From contig NZ_CP027858.1 of assembly GCF_005519465.1 (NCBI RefSeq), positions 4,092,001 through 4,156,000 of the forward strand: a DNA stretch of 64,000 nucleotides, written 5' to 3'. Of this stretch, positions 17,598 to 27,244 are shown piece after piece. The notes under the pieces were generated by a model that was given only the letters and a program-made list of their open reading frames with translations, ran no database searches and had not been told where the DNA came from. Numbering within the stretch: position 1 is the stretch's first letter; the number at the start of each line of letters is the position of its first letter. A program made the translations under genes and the position numbers. This DNA is from Streptomyces clavuligerus. Its GTDB lineage: Bacteria > Actinomycetota > Actinomycetes > Streptomycetales > Streptomycetaceae.

Positions 17598-18104
17598 TCA
17601 ACCCGGGCACCCCGCCCCACCCCCCGCGTCCAGCTCCGCCGAGAGCCTTTTCCAGGCGTGCGCCACCTCCGCGCCCGTGTACGACTGCACGGGCTCCGCG
17701 CCGGAAGCGGGGACGGACACGAGCATCCGATCGCCCGGGGTGAAGAAACCCGCTTCCGCGCGCTCCACGGTGAACGCGGTGTTCCGCGGGCCCTTGGACG
17801 GTTTGAGGTAACGGTCCACGGCGAGCGTCACCCGGGCACGGTCGCCCTGGGGCTCGGTCCGGACCACGGTGCCCTGGGCGATCACCCGGGCGCAGACGGC
17901 CGCGCCCGCGGTGGCGGGCGGTGGCGGTGCGGCGGGCGCGCTGTCCTCGTTCTCGCGCTGCCCGTACAGCAGGGCCGCGACCACGCCGACGGCGCCGACC
18001 GCGACCGCCGTCGCCACCACGCCCCGCCGCTTGCCGCCCCGGCGGGATGCCCCGCCGCCCCGGGGGCCGTCAGCCTCCGTGTGCGTGCCGGTGTCGTCCG
18101 CCAT
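17598..18104 (-). CDS. Membrane-anchored protein of unknown function
   Basis: This is a 168-residue protein with a basic Gly-rich N-terminus, one membrane segment at about 29-48 and a Pro/Ala linker. A compact exported domain follows (AAVCARVIAQGTVVRTEPQG ... VTLAVDRYLKPSKG), with a pair of Cys residues (near 72 and 166) that could form a disulphide. The ATG at 18104 has GAGGT eight bases upstream. I do not recognise a named family. No operon partner is evident. Confidence 0.65.
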   Translation of the reverse strand: MADDTGTHTEADGPRGGGASRRGGKRRGVVATAVAVGAVGVVAALLYGQRENEDSAPAAPPPPATAGAAVCARVIAQGTVVRTEPQGDRARVTLAVDRYLKPSKGPRNTAFTVERAEAGFFTPGDRMLVSVPASGAEPVQSYTGAEVAHAWKRLSAELDAGGGAGCPG

Positions 18105-18558
18105 TCACATCACCTCGTCCGCCGTGGAGTCATGTGCGTATCGCGCTGTCCGGCCCGTGTTCCTCACCAGACCCTCCCGCCCCACGGCCGTCCGGGCAAC
18201 CCCGCGTGCGGAACACCGCCCCTGACATGGAGTCGCCCGAGGGGGCTGTGTCCCCTAGGGGCTTCTCCCGAGCGAGATCCAGGGACCGTTCGTCCCAGGG
18301 AACGACGTGCGGGAGGCGGGCCGGTCCGTACGTTGATGGCACAGGGATGGGGAGACGGGACACCGGGGGGACACGGGAGGCCGGGGGTGGGGAAAACCCC
18401 CGGGCCAAGACTGCGCCCCGCCCCAGCGCGGACCGTGCCCCCGCGGCGGCAGACTCGGACGGGCCGCGCCGCCCCCTCGGGGCGCTTCCTTCCGGGCGCG
18501 TCGACCTTGTGGGCCGCACGCCCCCGACCGCGCCTGAACGACGATCTAGGAGACGACA
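18105..18558. other. Intergenic region between divergent genes
   Basis: These 454 bases lie between the divergent membrane-protein and ABC genes and must hold both promoters. I see no RNA gene or strong hairpin. The plus-strand ribosome site AGGAGA just before 18559 decides the ABC start. Confidence 0.5.
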
Positions 18559-19347
18559 GTGACAACGGCTGTGACCATTCCCCGCCATGCGGGCGCAGGA
18601 GGAGTGACGGCCGTCGCCGCGCGTGGGCGGCAGGTCGTGAAGGCGTACGGGGCGGGGGAGACCCGGGTCGTCGCGCTCGACCATGTCGACGTCGACATCA
18701 ACCGGGGGCAGTTCACGGCGATCATGGGGCCCTCGGGGTCCGGCAAATCGACGCTGATGCACTGCCTCGCCGGGCTGGACACGGTGACCTCCGGGAAGAT
18801 CTACCTGGACGACACGGAGATCACGACCCTCAAGGACAAGAGGCTCACCCAGCTCCGCAGGGACCGGATCGGCTTTATCTTCCAGGCGTTCAACCTGCTG
18901 CCGACGCTCAACGCGCTGGAGAACATCACGCTCCCGATGGACATCGCCGGCCGCAAGCCGGACGCCGCCTGGCTGAACCGGGTGGTGGAGACGGTGGGCC
19001 TGGCGGAGCGGCTGAAGCACCGGCCCACGCAGCTCTCCGGTGGTCAGCAGCAGCGCGTGGCCGTCGCGCGGGCGCTCGCCGCGCGGCCGGAGATCATATT
19101 CGGGGACGAGCCCACGGGGAACCTGGACTCCCGCGCGGGCGCCGAAGTACTCGGCTTTCTGCGGCAGTCGGTGGACGAGCTGGGGCAGACCATCGTCATG
19201 GTCACACATGACCCGGTCGCCGCCTCCTACGCGGACCGCGTGCTCTACCTCGCGGACGGACGGATCGTCGACGAGATGTTCCGGCCCACCGCGGAGGCCG
19301 TGCTCGACCGGATGAAGGACTTCGACGCCCGGGGGCGTACCTCGTGA
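18559..19347 (+). CDS. ABC transporter ATP-binding protein, MacB/LolD class (system 1)
   Basis: This 262-residue ATPase partners the FtsX-type permease encoded next. It has Walker A GPSGSGKST, Q-loop FQAFNLLPTL, signature LSGGQQQRV, Walker B IIFGDEPTGNLD and the H-loop VTHD. The GTG at 18559 has AGGAGA six bases upstream. Its stop overlaps the permease GTG (GTGA at 19344-19347), so the two are translationally coupled. Systems of this class often move lipoproteins, peptides or antibiotics, or do mechanotransmission. It is a close paralogue of 51860-52630. Confidence 0.95.
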   Translation: MTTAVTIPRHAGAGGVTAVAARGRQVVKAYGAGETRVVALDHVDVDINRGQFTAIMGPSGSGKSTLMHCLAGLDTVTSGKIYLDDTEITTLKDKRLTQLRRDRIGFIFQAFNLLPTLNALENITLPMDIAGRKPDAAWLNRVVETVGLAERLKHRPTQLSGGQQQRVAVARALAARPEIIFGDEPTGNLDSRAGAEVLGFLRQSVDELGQTIVMVTHDPVAASYADRVLYLADGRIVDEMFRPTAEAVLDRMKDFDARGRTS

Positions 19348-21923
19348 CCGTGCTCAAGACCTCCCTGCGTAACTTCTTCGCGCACAAGGGAAGAATGGCG
19401 CTCTCGGCGGTGGCGGTGCTGCTGTCCGTGGCCTTCGTGTCGGGGACGCTCGTCTTCACCGACACCATGAACACCACGTTCGACAAGCTCTTCGCCGTCA
19501 CCTCGACCGATGTGAAGATCACGCCGAAGGAGAAGGAGGACGACGGCTTCGCCTCGCAGACGGGGAAGCCCGACACCCTGCCCGCCTCCACCCTCGCGCA
19601 GGTGCGCAAGGTCGAGGGGGTCGCGTTCGCCGAGGGCGCCGTCTCCCTGGACAGCGTCACCGTCGTCGACAAGGAGAACAAGAGCCTCGGCCCCACCGGC
19701 GGCGCCCCCACCGTCGTGGGCAACTGGACCCGCAACGACCTGCGGGCCATGGAGATCGGCTCCGGCCACGCCCCGCGCGGCCCCACCGAGATGATGGTCG
19801 ACCGGCAGACCGCCGACAAGCAGAAGCTGAGGATCGGCGACGAACTGCGCACGATCTCCGCCGTCGGTGACCACCGCGCCCGGATCTCCGGCATCGTCGA
19901 CATCAAGGTGACCAACCCCGGTGCCGCGCTCTTCTTCTACGACACCCCCACCGCGCAGCGCGAACTGCTGGGCACGGAGGGCCTGTTCACCTATATCGAC
20001 ATCACCGCCGCCGGTGGTGTCACCGACGAGCAGCTCAAGAAGCGGGTCGCCGGGGCCCTCGGCGGGGACCTCAAGATCCTGACCGCGAAGGAGCAGACCG
20101 ACGAGGGCCGTGCGGATGTCGCGGAGTTCCTGGACGTGATGCGGTACGCGATGCTCGGCTTCGCCGGGATCGCCTTCCTCGTGGGCATCTTCCTGATCGT
20201 CAACACCTTCTCCATGCTGGTGGCCCAGCGCACCCGGGAGATCGGTCTGATGCGGGCCATCGGCTCCAGCCGTCAGCAGGTCAACCGGTCCGTGCTGGTC
20301 GAATCCCTCTTCCTCGGCATCGTGGGCTCGGTGGCGGGCGTCGCCGCCGGTGTCGGGCTCGCCGTCGGGCTGATGGAGATGATGGGCGCGGTGGGCATGA
20401 GTCTGTCCACCGAGGATCTGACGGTGAAGTGGACCACCCCGGCCGTCGGGCTCGTCCTCGGCGTCGTCGTCACCGTCGTCGCCGCGTATGTCCCCGCCCG
20501 CCGGGCCGGGAAGGTCTCCCCGATGGCGGCCCTGCGGGACGCGGGCACCCCCGCCGACGGCCGCTCCGGCTGGGTACGGGCCTCGATCGGGCTGCTGCTG
20601 ACGGGTGCCGGCGCCGCCGCGCTGAGCGTCACCACCCAGGTCGAGAAGGCGGCCGACGGCTCGCTCTTCCTCGGTGTCGGGATCTTCCTCACCCTGCTCG
20701 GCTTCGTGGTCTTCGGCCCCGTGCTCGCCGGAGTGGTGGTCCGGGCGCTCAGCGCCGTCGTCCTGCGGTTCTTCGGCCCCGTGGGCCGGATGGCCGAGCG
20801 CAACGCCCTGCGCAACCCGCGCCGTACCGGTGCCACCGGCACCGCGCTGATGATCGGCCTGGCCCTGGTGGCCTGCCTCTCCGTGGTCGGCGCCTCGATG
20901 GTCGCCTCGGCCAACAAGGAAGTGGACCGCAGCGTCGGCGCGGACTTCATCATCCAGACCGGCACCGGCCAGCCCGTGCTGCCGCAGGCCCGCGAGGCTC
21001 TGGCGCGCGCCGAGGGCATCGGCCACATCACCGACGTCCGGCTGGTGCAGGCGGAGATCACCGCCCCGGACGGCAGGACGGCCAAGGAGTCCCTGGTCGC
21101 CACCGACCCGACCTATCCGAAGGACCTGCGCCGGGAGATGACCGAGGGCGACCAGTCCTCCGCCTACGGCAAGGACGCGATCGTCATCGGCGACGAGTAC
21201 GCCAAGAAGCACAAGGTGAAGGTCGGCGACACCCTCACCGTCGACTTCGCGGAGGGCGCCGGGGCGCCCGCCCGGCTGAAGGTCACCGGTATCGCGTCCG
21301 ACGACAGCTCCATGGACCAGGGCGCGAAGTACATCAGCACCGAGACCGCCCGGAGCCACATACCGGCGGAGAAGTTCCCGCTGAGCTTCATGGTCCTGGC
21401 CGCCGCCGAGGACGGGCAGCAGAAGCGGGCGCAGGAGGCGCTGAAGACCTCGCTCGCGGAGTACCCCCAGTACAAGGTGCGCGACCAGACGGACTTCAAG
21501 GAGGACCTCCAGGCGCAGATCGACACCCTGCTCAACATCGTCTACGGGCTGCTGGCGCTCGCGATCGTCGTCGCCGTCCTCGGTGTGGTGAACACCCTGG
21601 CCCTGTCGGTGGTCGAGCGCACCCGCGAGATCGGGCTGCTGCGGGCGATCGGGCTCTCCCGCCGCCAACTGCGCCGCATGATCCGGCTGGAGTCCGTCGT
21701 CATCGCGCTCTTCGGCGCTCTGCTCGGTCTCGGGCTGGGCCTGGGCTGGGGCACCGCGGCCCAGCAGCTCCTGGCGCTCGAAGGACTCAAGGTCCTGGAG
21801 ATCCCCTGGCCGACGATCAGCGCGGTCTTCGTCGGATCGGCGTTCGTGGGCCTGATCGCCGCGCTGGTGCCCGCCTTCCGGGCCGGACGGATGAACGTCC
21901 TGAACGCCATCGCGACGGACTGA
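19344..21923 (+). CDS. FtsX/MacB-type ABC permease, large two-module form (system 1)
   Basis: This 859-residue permease has an N-terminal membrane helix (about 17-37), a large extracytoplasmic domain and a helix cluster at about 265-400. A second cluster follows at about 415-520, then another extracellular domain and C-terminal helices at about 730-850. Both FtsX modules carry the intracellular ALSVVERTREIGLLRAIGLS-type coupling motif (VAQRTREIGLMRAIGSS in module 1). It works with the ATPase that overlaps its start. The C-terminus FRAGRMNVLNAIATD is typical. A strong hairpin at 22031-22075 closes the unit. The substrate is unknown. Confidence 0.95.
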   Translation: MTVLKTSLRNFFAHKGRMALSAVAVLLSVAFVSGTLVFTDTMNTTFDKLFAVTSTDVKITPKEKEDDGFASQTGKPDTLPASTLAQVRKVEGVAFAEGAVSLDSVTVVDKENKSLGPTGGAPTVVGNWTRNDLRAMEIGSGHAPRGPTEMMVDRQTADKQKLRIGDELRTISAVGDHRARISGIVDIKVTNPGAALFFYDTPTAQRELLGTEGLFTYIDITAAGGVTDEQLKKRVAGALGGDLKILTAKEQTDEGRADVAEFLDVMRYAMLGFAGIAFLVGIFLIVNTFSMLVAQRTREIGLMRAIGSSRQQVNRSVLVESLFLGIVGSVAGVAAGVGLAVGLMEMMGAVGMSLSTEDLTVKWTTPAVGLVLGVVVTVVAAYVPARRAGKVSPMAALRDAGTPADGRSGWVRASIGLLLTGAGAAALSVTTQVEKAADGSLFLGVGIFLTLLGFVVFGPVLAGVVVRALSAVVLRFFGPVGRMAERNALRNPRRTGATGTALMIGLALVACLSVVGASMVASANKEVDRSVGADFIIQTGTGQPVLPQAREALARAEGIGHITDVRLVQAEITAPDGRTAKESLVATDPTYPKDLRREMTEGDQSSAYGKDAIVIGDEYAKKHKVKVGDTLTVDFAEGAGAPARLKVTGIASDDSSMDQGAKYISTETARSHIPAEKFPLSFMVLAAAEDGQQKRAQEALKTSLAEYPQYKVRDQTDFKEDLQAQIDTLLNIVYGLLALAIVVAVLGVVNTLALSVVERTREIGLLRAIGLSRRQLRRMIRLESVVIALFGALLGLGLGLGWGTAAQQLLALEGLKVLEIPWPTISAVFVGSAFVGLIAALVPAFRAGRMNVLNAIATD

Positions 21924-22030
21924 CCGGCGGTCGGGGCCCCACCGGCCAGGGGCCCGGCCGAACGGGGGATCGTCCGGCCGGAGGAACGGCCCGCCCGTGC
22001 CGCGCGGCACGGGCGGGGGACGGGGGAGAC

Positions 22031-22075
22031 GGGGGTGGCCCCGGGGGTTCTGCGGGGACCCCCGGGGCCATCCCC
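22031..22075. terminator. Bidirectional terminator between ABC and sigma units
   Basis: Arms 22031-22048 and 22058-22075 pair over 18 bp (one G-T wobble) around a 9-nt loop. The two flanking genes are convergent, so it can stop both. Confidence 0.9.
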
Positions 22076-22114
22076 GTTCCCGCGCGGAGCCCCGCCGGGC
22101 CGCCCCGGCGGGGC

Positions 22115-22663
22115 TCAGGGGGACGGTGTCGGCGGCATCGTCGGTGTCGGCGGGGCCCCGGGACCCGTGCCGGTGGGCGCGGGCGGGGTGGGCTCCGGGG
22201 GCGGGGAGACGGCGGGCTGTCGCGGCCCGGTCGTCGCGGGCGGCGGGTCCCCCGACGGTGCTCCCGACGGTACGGCCGGTGGGGAGACGGCGGCCGGAGG
22301 GGACGCCGGGACCCCGGCCCCGTCCGGCCCGCGCAGCGAGAACGCGGCCACCGCGCCCGTCACGGCGAGCGCGCAGACCACCCCGGCGGTCCCCGCCGCG
22401 CGCAGGCGCCGCCGCCGGATGCCCCGTTCCCTGACCCGGGGCGCGGCCGGTGGGACGATCCGGGCGCCCCCCGCCGCCGCGGCCTGCTTCAGTGCCCTGG
22501 CCAGCGCCTCGTCGTCCGGGCTCCAGGGCTCGGCGGGTGCGAGCGGTGCCGTGCATCCGGCAGATCCGGCAGATCCGGCGGATCTGCCGGATCCGGTGAA
22601 TCGGGCGGAGCGGGTGGATTCAGTGGATCGGGTGGAATCGGTGGGTCGCGGTTCCTCAGACAC
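22115..22663 (-). CDS. Single-pass membrane protein encoded with an ECF sigma factor (putative anti-sigma)
   Basis: This is a 182-residue protein. The N-terminal 35 residues are Ser/Thr/Gly/Arg-rich, made from degenerate short repeats. Residues 45-65 form a helix SPDDEALARALKQAAA, a basic RRRRLR precedes one membrane segment (about 95-115), and the tail is an extracellular Pro-rich stretch. The GTG start at 22663 overlaps the sigma gene stop by 8 nt with GAGGAA upstream, so translation is coupled. This order is typical for a membrane anti-sigma factor, but no HxxxCxxC zinc motif is present. The anti-sigma role is inferred from context only. Confidence 0.65.
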   Translation of the reverse strand: MSEEPRPTDSTRSTESTRSARFTGSGRSAGSAGSAGCTAPLAPAEPWSPDDEALARALKQAAAAGGARIVPPAAPRVRERGIRRRRLRAAGTAGVVCALAVTGAVAAFSLRGPDGAGVPASPPAAVSPPAVPSGAPSGDPPPATTGPRQPAVSPPPEPTPPAPTGTGPGAPPTPTMPPTPSP

Positions 22664-23150
22664 CGTGTTCCTCCTCGGGGACGAGGTGGGGCCGCAGCGC
22701 GGCCCTGGCGCGGAAGAGATGGGTCTTGACGGTGCCCGCCGAGATACCGGTCTCGGCGGCCACCTGTTCCACACTGAGGTCGCACACATAGTGGAGGACG
22801 GCCATCCGCCGCTGGCGTTCCGGCAGGGTGCGCAGGGCCGAGACCAGCGACACGGTCCCGGGGTCCGGCGCGGGCGAGGCGGCCGGTGCCCCGCCGTCCC
22901 GCAGCCGCCAGGCCGCAGCCGCCCGGCCGCGCCGCCGCCAGCGGCTCACCGCGAGCCGCCAGGCGACCGTGCGAATCCATGCCTCGGGCCCCGCGTCCCG
23001 TTCCAGGGCGGCCCGCCGGGACCAGCCCCGGACGAACGCCTCCTGGACCACGTCCTGGGCCTCGTGGAGATCGCCGGTCATCAGATACACCTGACCGACC
23101 AGGTGTTTCACGGAGTGCGTGTAGAACTCCTCGAACTCCTCGTCGGTCAA
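22656..23150 (-). CDS. ECF (SigE-family) RNA polymerase sigma factor
   Basis: The 164-residue sigma factor has region 2 (YTHSVKHLVGQVYLMTGDLHE ... VVQEAFVRGW) and region 4 with the helix-turn-helix EQVAAETGISAGTVKTHLFR. TTG at 23150 is the likely start. It has GGAG ten bases upstream and gives the usual TDEEFEEFYTHSV N-terminus, while upstream codons to 23303 read as non-coding Arg/Gly-rich sequence. It overlaps the membrane partner by 8 nt. The regulon is unknown. Confidence 0.85.
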   Translation of the reverse strand: MTDEEFEEFYTHSVKHLVGQVYLMTGDLHEAQDVVQEAFVRGWSRRAALERDAGPEAWIRTVAWRLAVSRWRRRGRAAAAWRLRDGGAPAASPAPDPGTVSLVSALRTLPERQRRMAVLHYVCDLSVEQVAAETGISAGTVKTHLFRARAALRPHLVPEEEHGV

Positions 23151-23492
23151 GGCGGCGGCTCCTGGCTGGGCTGGGCTGGGTATCCGAGGTGACCAGAGGT
23201 GTCCGAGGTGAAGGAGATACCCGGGATACCGGAGGTACCGTGCCCCACCCTGCCGTACGCCCGGTACGCCCTCCCACGCCGGGTACGCCCGACACCGTCG
23301 CACAGGGTTGACGCGAAGGCCGTCCGGCCCCGGCCGGGCCCGCCGGTGCGGAGGCGGCCCCGAGCCGTCCGGGCGTACGCTGGAACCCCCGGCCCGTCAG
23401 ACGTGTCGGGCCGTTCGCGTTGCCCGGTGCGATCCGGCGCGATCGCGATCGCGTTGCCAGTGCCACCCACTCCCCGGGACGGAAAGCCTTTC
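23151..23492. other. Divergent promoter region between ECF sigma and mfd
   Basis: These 342 bases hold short direct repeats (GGGCTGGGCTGGG near 23166-23180; GCCGGGTACGCC-like repeats near 23255-23290) and an overlapping GCGATCGC pair at about 23438-23452. No gene or strong hairpin is seen. It should contain both promoters. Confidence 0.45.
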
Positions 23493-26400
23493 ATGAGCCT
23501 GCACGGTCTGCTCGATGCCGTCGTACGTGATCCCGCGCTCGCGGAGGCGGTGGAAGCCGCCCGGGGCGGCACCCGGACCCACGTCGACCTGGTCGGACCG
23601 CCCGCCGCCCGCCCCTTCGCGGTGGCCGCGCTGGCCCGGGAGGCCGGTCGCCCGGTGCTCGCCGTGACCGCGACCGGCCGGGAGGCCGAGGATCTGGCGG
23701 CGGCCCTGCGCTCGCTGCTGCCCGAGGAGGGCGTGGCCGAGTACCCCGCCTGGGAGACCCTGCCGCACGAACGGCTCTCCCCCCGCTCCGACACCGTCGG
23801 CCGCCGCCTGGCGGTGCTGCGCCGACTGGCCCACCCCGCGGCGGACGACCCGGCGGCGGGCCCCGTCTCCGTTGTCGTCGCGCCCATCCGTTCCGTACTG
23901 CAACCGCAGGTCAAGGGGTTGGGCGAGCTGGTGCCCGTCGCCCTGCGCACCGGGCAGCAGGCCGATCTCGACGAGGTCGTGGACGCGCTGGCCGCCGCCG
24001 CGTACTCCCGGGTGGAGCTGGTCGAGAAGCGCGGCGAGTTCGCCGTGCGCGGCGGCATCCTGGATGTCTTCCCGCCCACCGAGGAACACCCCCTGCGGGT
24101 CGAGTTCTGGGGCGACGACATCGAGGAGATCCGCTACTTCAAGATCGCCGACCAGCGTTCCCTCGAAGTCGCCGAGCATGGGCTGTGGGCCCCGCCCTGC
24201 CGTGAGCTGCTGCTGACGGACGAGGTGCGCCGCCGGGCCGCCGAGCTGGCCGAGGCCCACCCCGAGCTGGGCGAACTCCTCGGCAAGATCTCCGAGGGGA
24301 TCGCCGTCGAGGGCATGGAGTCCCTGGCCCCCGTGCTCGTCGACGAGATGGAGCTGCTGCTCGACGTGCTTCCCACGGGCTCGATGGCCGTGGTCTGCGA
24401 CCCGGAGCGGGTCCGTACCCGGGCCGCCGACCTCGTCGCCACCAGCCAGGAGTTCCTCCAGGCGTCCTGGGCGGCCACGGCGGGCGGCGGCGAGGCCCCG
24501 ATCGATGTGGGCGCGGCCTCCCTCCGGTCCATCGCCGACGTCCGCGACCGCGCCCGTGAGCTGGGCATGATGTGGTGGTCGGTGTCCCCGTTCGCCGCCG
24601 ACGAGGAAGGCGGCCGGGACACGCTCACCCTCGGCCTGAACGCCCCCGAGTCCTACCGGGGCGACACCGCCCGCGCGCTCGCCGACACCAAGGGCTGGCT
24701 CGCCGACGGCTGGCGCACGGTCTTCGTCACCGAGGCCCACGGCCCGGCCGCCCGCACCGTGGAGGTGCTGAGCGGCGAGGGCGTGCCCGCCCGGCTGGAC
24801 GCCGGGACCGGCGAGATCCCCGCCGCCGTGGTCCAGGTGGTCTGCGGCTCCATCGACTACGGCTTCACCGCCCCCGGGCTGCGGCTCGCCGTCCTCACCG
24901 AGACCGACCTGTCCGGGCAGAAGGCGGCGGGCAAGGACGGCCAGCGGATGCCGACCCGGCGCCGCAAGACCATCGACCCGCTCACCCTGGAGACCGGCGA
25001 CTACATCGTCCACGAGCAGCACGGCGTGGGCCGCTACATCGAGATGGTGCAGCGCACCGTCCAGGGCGCGACCCGCGAGTATCTGGTGGTGGAGTACGCC
25101 CCGGCCAAGCGCGGCCAGCCCGGCGACCGGCTCTACATCCCCACCGACCAGTTGGAGCAGATCACCAAGTACGTCGGCGGCGAGGCCCCGACCCTGCACC
25201 GCCTCGGCGGCGCCGACTGGACCAAGACCAAGGCGCGCGCCAAGAAGGCGGTCAAGGAGATCGCCGCCGATCTGATCAAGCTCTACTCGGCCCGGATGGC
25301 GGCCCCGGGCCACGCCTTCGGCCCGGACACCCCCTGGCAGCGGGAGCTGGAGGACGCCTTCCCGTACGCGGAGACGCCCGACCAGCTCTCCACCATCGCC
25401 GAGGTCAAGGAGGACATGGAGAAGACCGTCCCCATGGACCGTCTGATCTGCGGCGACGTCGGCTACGGCAAGACGGAGATCGCGGTGCGGGCCGCGTTCA
25501 AGGCGGTCCAGGACGGCAAGCAGGTCGCTGTCCTCGTCCCGACCACCCTGCTGGTGCAGCAGCACTACGGCACCTTCTCCGAGCGGTACGGACAGTTCCC
25601 GGTGAACGTCCGGGCGCTCTCCCGCTTCCAGACGGACACCGAGGCGAAGGCGACCCTGGAGGGGCTGAAGGACGGCGCCGTCGACATCGTCATCGGCACC
25701 CACCGCCTCTTCTCCTCCGAGACCAAGTTCAAGGACCTCGGGCTGGTCATCGTCGACGAGGAGCAGCGCTTCGGCGTCGAGCACAAGGAGCAGCTCAAGA
25801 AGTTGCGCGCCAACGTCGACGTGCTGACGATGTCCGCGACGCCGATCCCGCGCACGCTGGAGATGGCGGTGACCGGCATCCGCGAGATGTCGACGATCAC
25901 CACCCCGCCGGAGGAGCGCCACCCGGTGCTCACCTTCGTCGGCCCGTACGAGGAGAAGCAGATCGGCGCGGCCATCCGGCGCGAACTGCTCCGGGAGGGC
26001 CAGGTCTTCTACATCCACAACCGGGTCGAGTCCATCGACCGGGCGGCGGCCCGGCTGCGGGAGATCGTCCCCGAGGCGCGGATCGCGACCGCCCACGGCC
26101 AGATGTCGGAGTCGGTCCTCGAACAGGTCGTCGTGGACTTCTGGGAGAAGAAGTTCGACGTCCTGGTCTCGACGACGATCGTGGAGTCCGGGATCGACAT
26201 CTCCAACGCCAACACGCTGATCGTGGAACGCGGCGACAACTTCGGCCTGTCCCAGCTCCACCAGTTGCGCGGCCGGGTGGGCCGGGGCCGTGAGCGCGGC
26301 TACGCCTACTTCCTCTACCCGCCGGAGAAGCCGCTCACGGAGACCGCGCACGAACGGCTCGCGACGATCGCCCAGCACACCGAGATGGGCGCGGGGATGT

Positions 26401-27023
26401 ATGTCGCGATGAAGGACCTGGAGATCCGGGGCGCGGGCAATCTGCTCGGCGGGGAGCAGTCCGGGCATATCGCCGGGGTCGGTTTCGATCTGTACGTCCG
26501 GATGGTCGGGGAAGCGGTCGCCGACTACCGGGCCTCCCTCGAAGGCGGGGCCGAGGAGGAGCCGCCGCTGGAGGTCAAGATCGAGCTTCCGGTGGACGCC
26601 CATGTGCCGCACGACTACGCGCCCGGCGAGCGGCTGCGGCTCCAGGCGTACCGCTCGATCGCCTCGGCCAACACCGAGGAGGACATCAAGGCGGTACGGG
26701 AGGAGCTGACCGACCGTTACGGCAAGCTGCCGGAGCCGGTGGAGAATCTGCTGCTGGTGGCGGGGCTGCGGATGCTGGCGCGGGCCTGCGGGGTCGGCGA
26801 GATCGTGCTCCAGGGGAGCAATATCCGCTTCGCCCCGGTGGAGCTGCGGGAGTCGCAGGAGCTGCGGCTCATGCGGCTGTACCCCCGTACGGTGATCAAG
26901 TCCGCGACCGGTCAGGTGCTGGTGCCCCGGCCCACCACGGGGAAGATCGGCGGCAAGCCGGTGGTGGGCCGGGAGCTGCTCGCCTGGACCGGTGAGTTCC
27001 TGACGACGGTCCTGGGGTCGTGA
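23493..27023 (+). CDS. mfd: Transcription-repair coupling factor
   Basis: Mfd displaces RNA polymerase stalled at lesions and recruits UvrA. The 1176-residue product has the full set: a UvrB-homology N-terminus (AALRSLLPEEGVAEYPAWETLPHE in part), an RNAP-interacting domain (ETGDYIVHEQHGVGRYIEM region) and a RecG-like motor. The motor has Walker A GDVGYGKTE near residue 655, DEEQRFG near 754 and motif VI QLRGRVGRGRERGYAYF near 925. The C-terminal regulatory domain starts at about 1020. The ATG at 23493 has GGAAAG eight bases upstream; the frame is open further upstream but reads as low-complexity sequence. It is transcribed alone and ends at a 20-bp hairpin. Confidence 0.97.
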   Translation: MSLHGLLDAVVRDPALAEAVEAARGGTRTHVDLVGPPAARPFAVAALAREAGRPVLAVTATGREAEDLAAALRSLLPEEGVAEYPAWETLPHERLSPRSDTVGRRLAVLRRLAHPAADDPAAGPVSVVVAPIRSVLQPQVKGLGELVPVALRTGQQADLDEVVDALAAAAYSRVELVEKRGEFAVRGGILDVFPPTEEHPLRVEFWGDDIEEIRYFKIADQRSLEVAEHGLWAPPCRELLLTDEVRRRAAELAEAHPELGELLGKISEGIAVEGMESLAPVLVDEMELLLDVLPTGSMAVVCDPERVRTRAADLVATSQEFLQASWAATAGGGEAPIDVGAASLRSIADVRDRARELGMMWWSVSPFAADEEGGRDTLTLGLNAPESYRGDTARALADTKGWLADGWRTVFVTEAHGPAARTVEVLSGEGVPARLDAGTGEIPAAVVQVVCGSIDYGFTAPGLRLAVLTETDLSGQKAAGKDGQRMPTRRRKTIDPLTLETGDYIVHEQHGVGRYIEMVQRTVQGATREYLVVEYAPAKRGQPGDRLYIPTDQLEQITKYVGGEAPTLHRLGGADWTKTKARAKKAVKEIAADLIKLYSARMAAPGHAFGPDTPWQRELEDAFPYAETPDQLSTIAEVKEDMEKTVPMDRLICGDVGYGKTEIAVRAAFKAVQDGKQVAVLVPTTLLVQQHYGTFSERYGQFPVNVRALSRFQTDTEAKATLEGLKDGAVDIVIGTHRLFSSETKFKDLGLVIVDEEQRFGVEHKEQLKKLRANVDVLTMSATPIPRTLEMAVTGIREMSTITTPPEERHPVLTFVGPYEEKQIGAAIRRELLREGQVFYIHNRVESIDRAAARLREIVPEARIATAHGQMSESVLEQVVVDFWEKKFDVLVSTTIVESGIDISNANTLIVERGDNFGLSQLHQLRGRVGRGRERGYAYFLYPPEKPLTETAHERLATIAQHTEMGAGMYVAMKDLEIRGAGNLLGGEQSGHIAGVGFDLYVRMVGEAVADYRASLEGGAEEEPPLEVKIELPVDAHVPHDYAPGERLRLQAYRSIASANTEEDIKAVREELTDRYGKLPEPVENLLLVAGLRMLARACGVGEIVLQGSNIRFAPVELRESQELRLMRLYPRTVIKSATGQVLVPRPTTGKIGGKPVVGRELLAWTGEFLTTVLGS

Positions 27024-27183
27024 CGCGGGCCCCGAAGGGGGAACGAGGGCCCGCACGGTGTGCTGTGCGATGACGGCCGGACCCGGCGGCGGTGCGGTGA
27101 CGCCGTACCCGGCGGCGGTGCGTGACGGCCGTGGCCGGGACGGCGTCGCGGTGACGACGGTGCGGTGACGGCCGTGCGGTGAC

Positions 27184-27229
27184 GAGGGGCGGCGGTCCGC
27201 GTCTGTGCTGACGCGGACCGCCGCCCCTC
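27184..27229. terminator. Perfect 20-bp terminator after mfd
   Basis: Arms 27184-27203 and 27210-27229 are fully complementary with a 6-nt loop, followed by TTTCTCTC. It lies between convergent genes, so it probably acts in both directions. The preceding 27030-27180 is a degenerate GGTGACG-rich stretch with no gene. Confidence 0.95.
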
Positions 27230-27244
27230 TTTCTCTCCCTGCCG

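Noticed and set aside
23438..23452. GCGATCGC palindrome pair resembling HIP1 elements
   Set aside because: Only one cluster is seen, and such octamers are expected by chance in GC-rich DNA.
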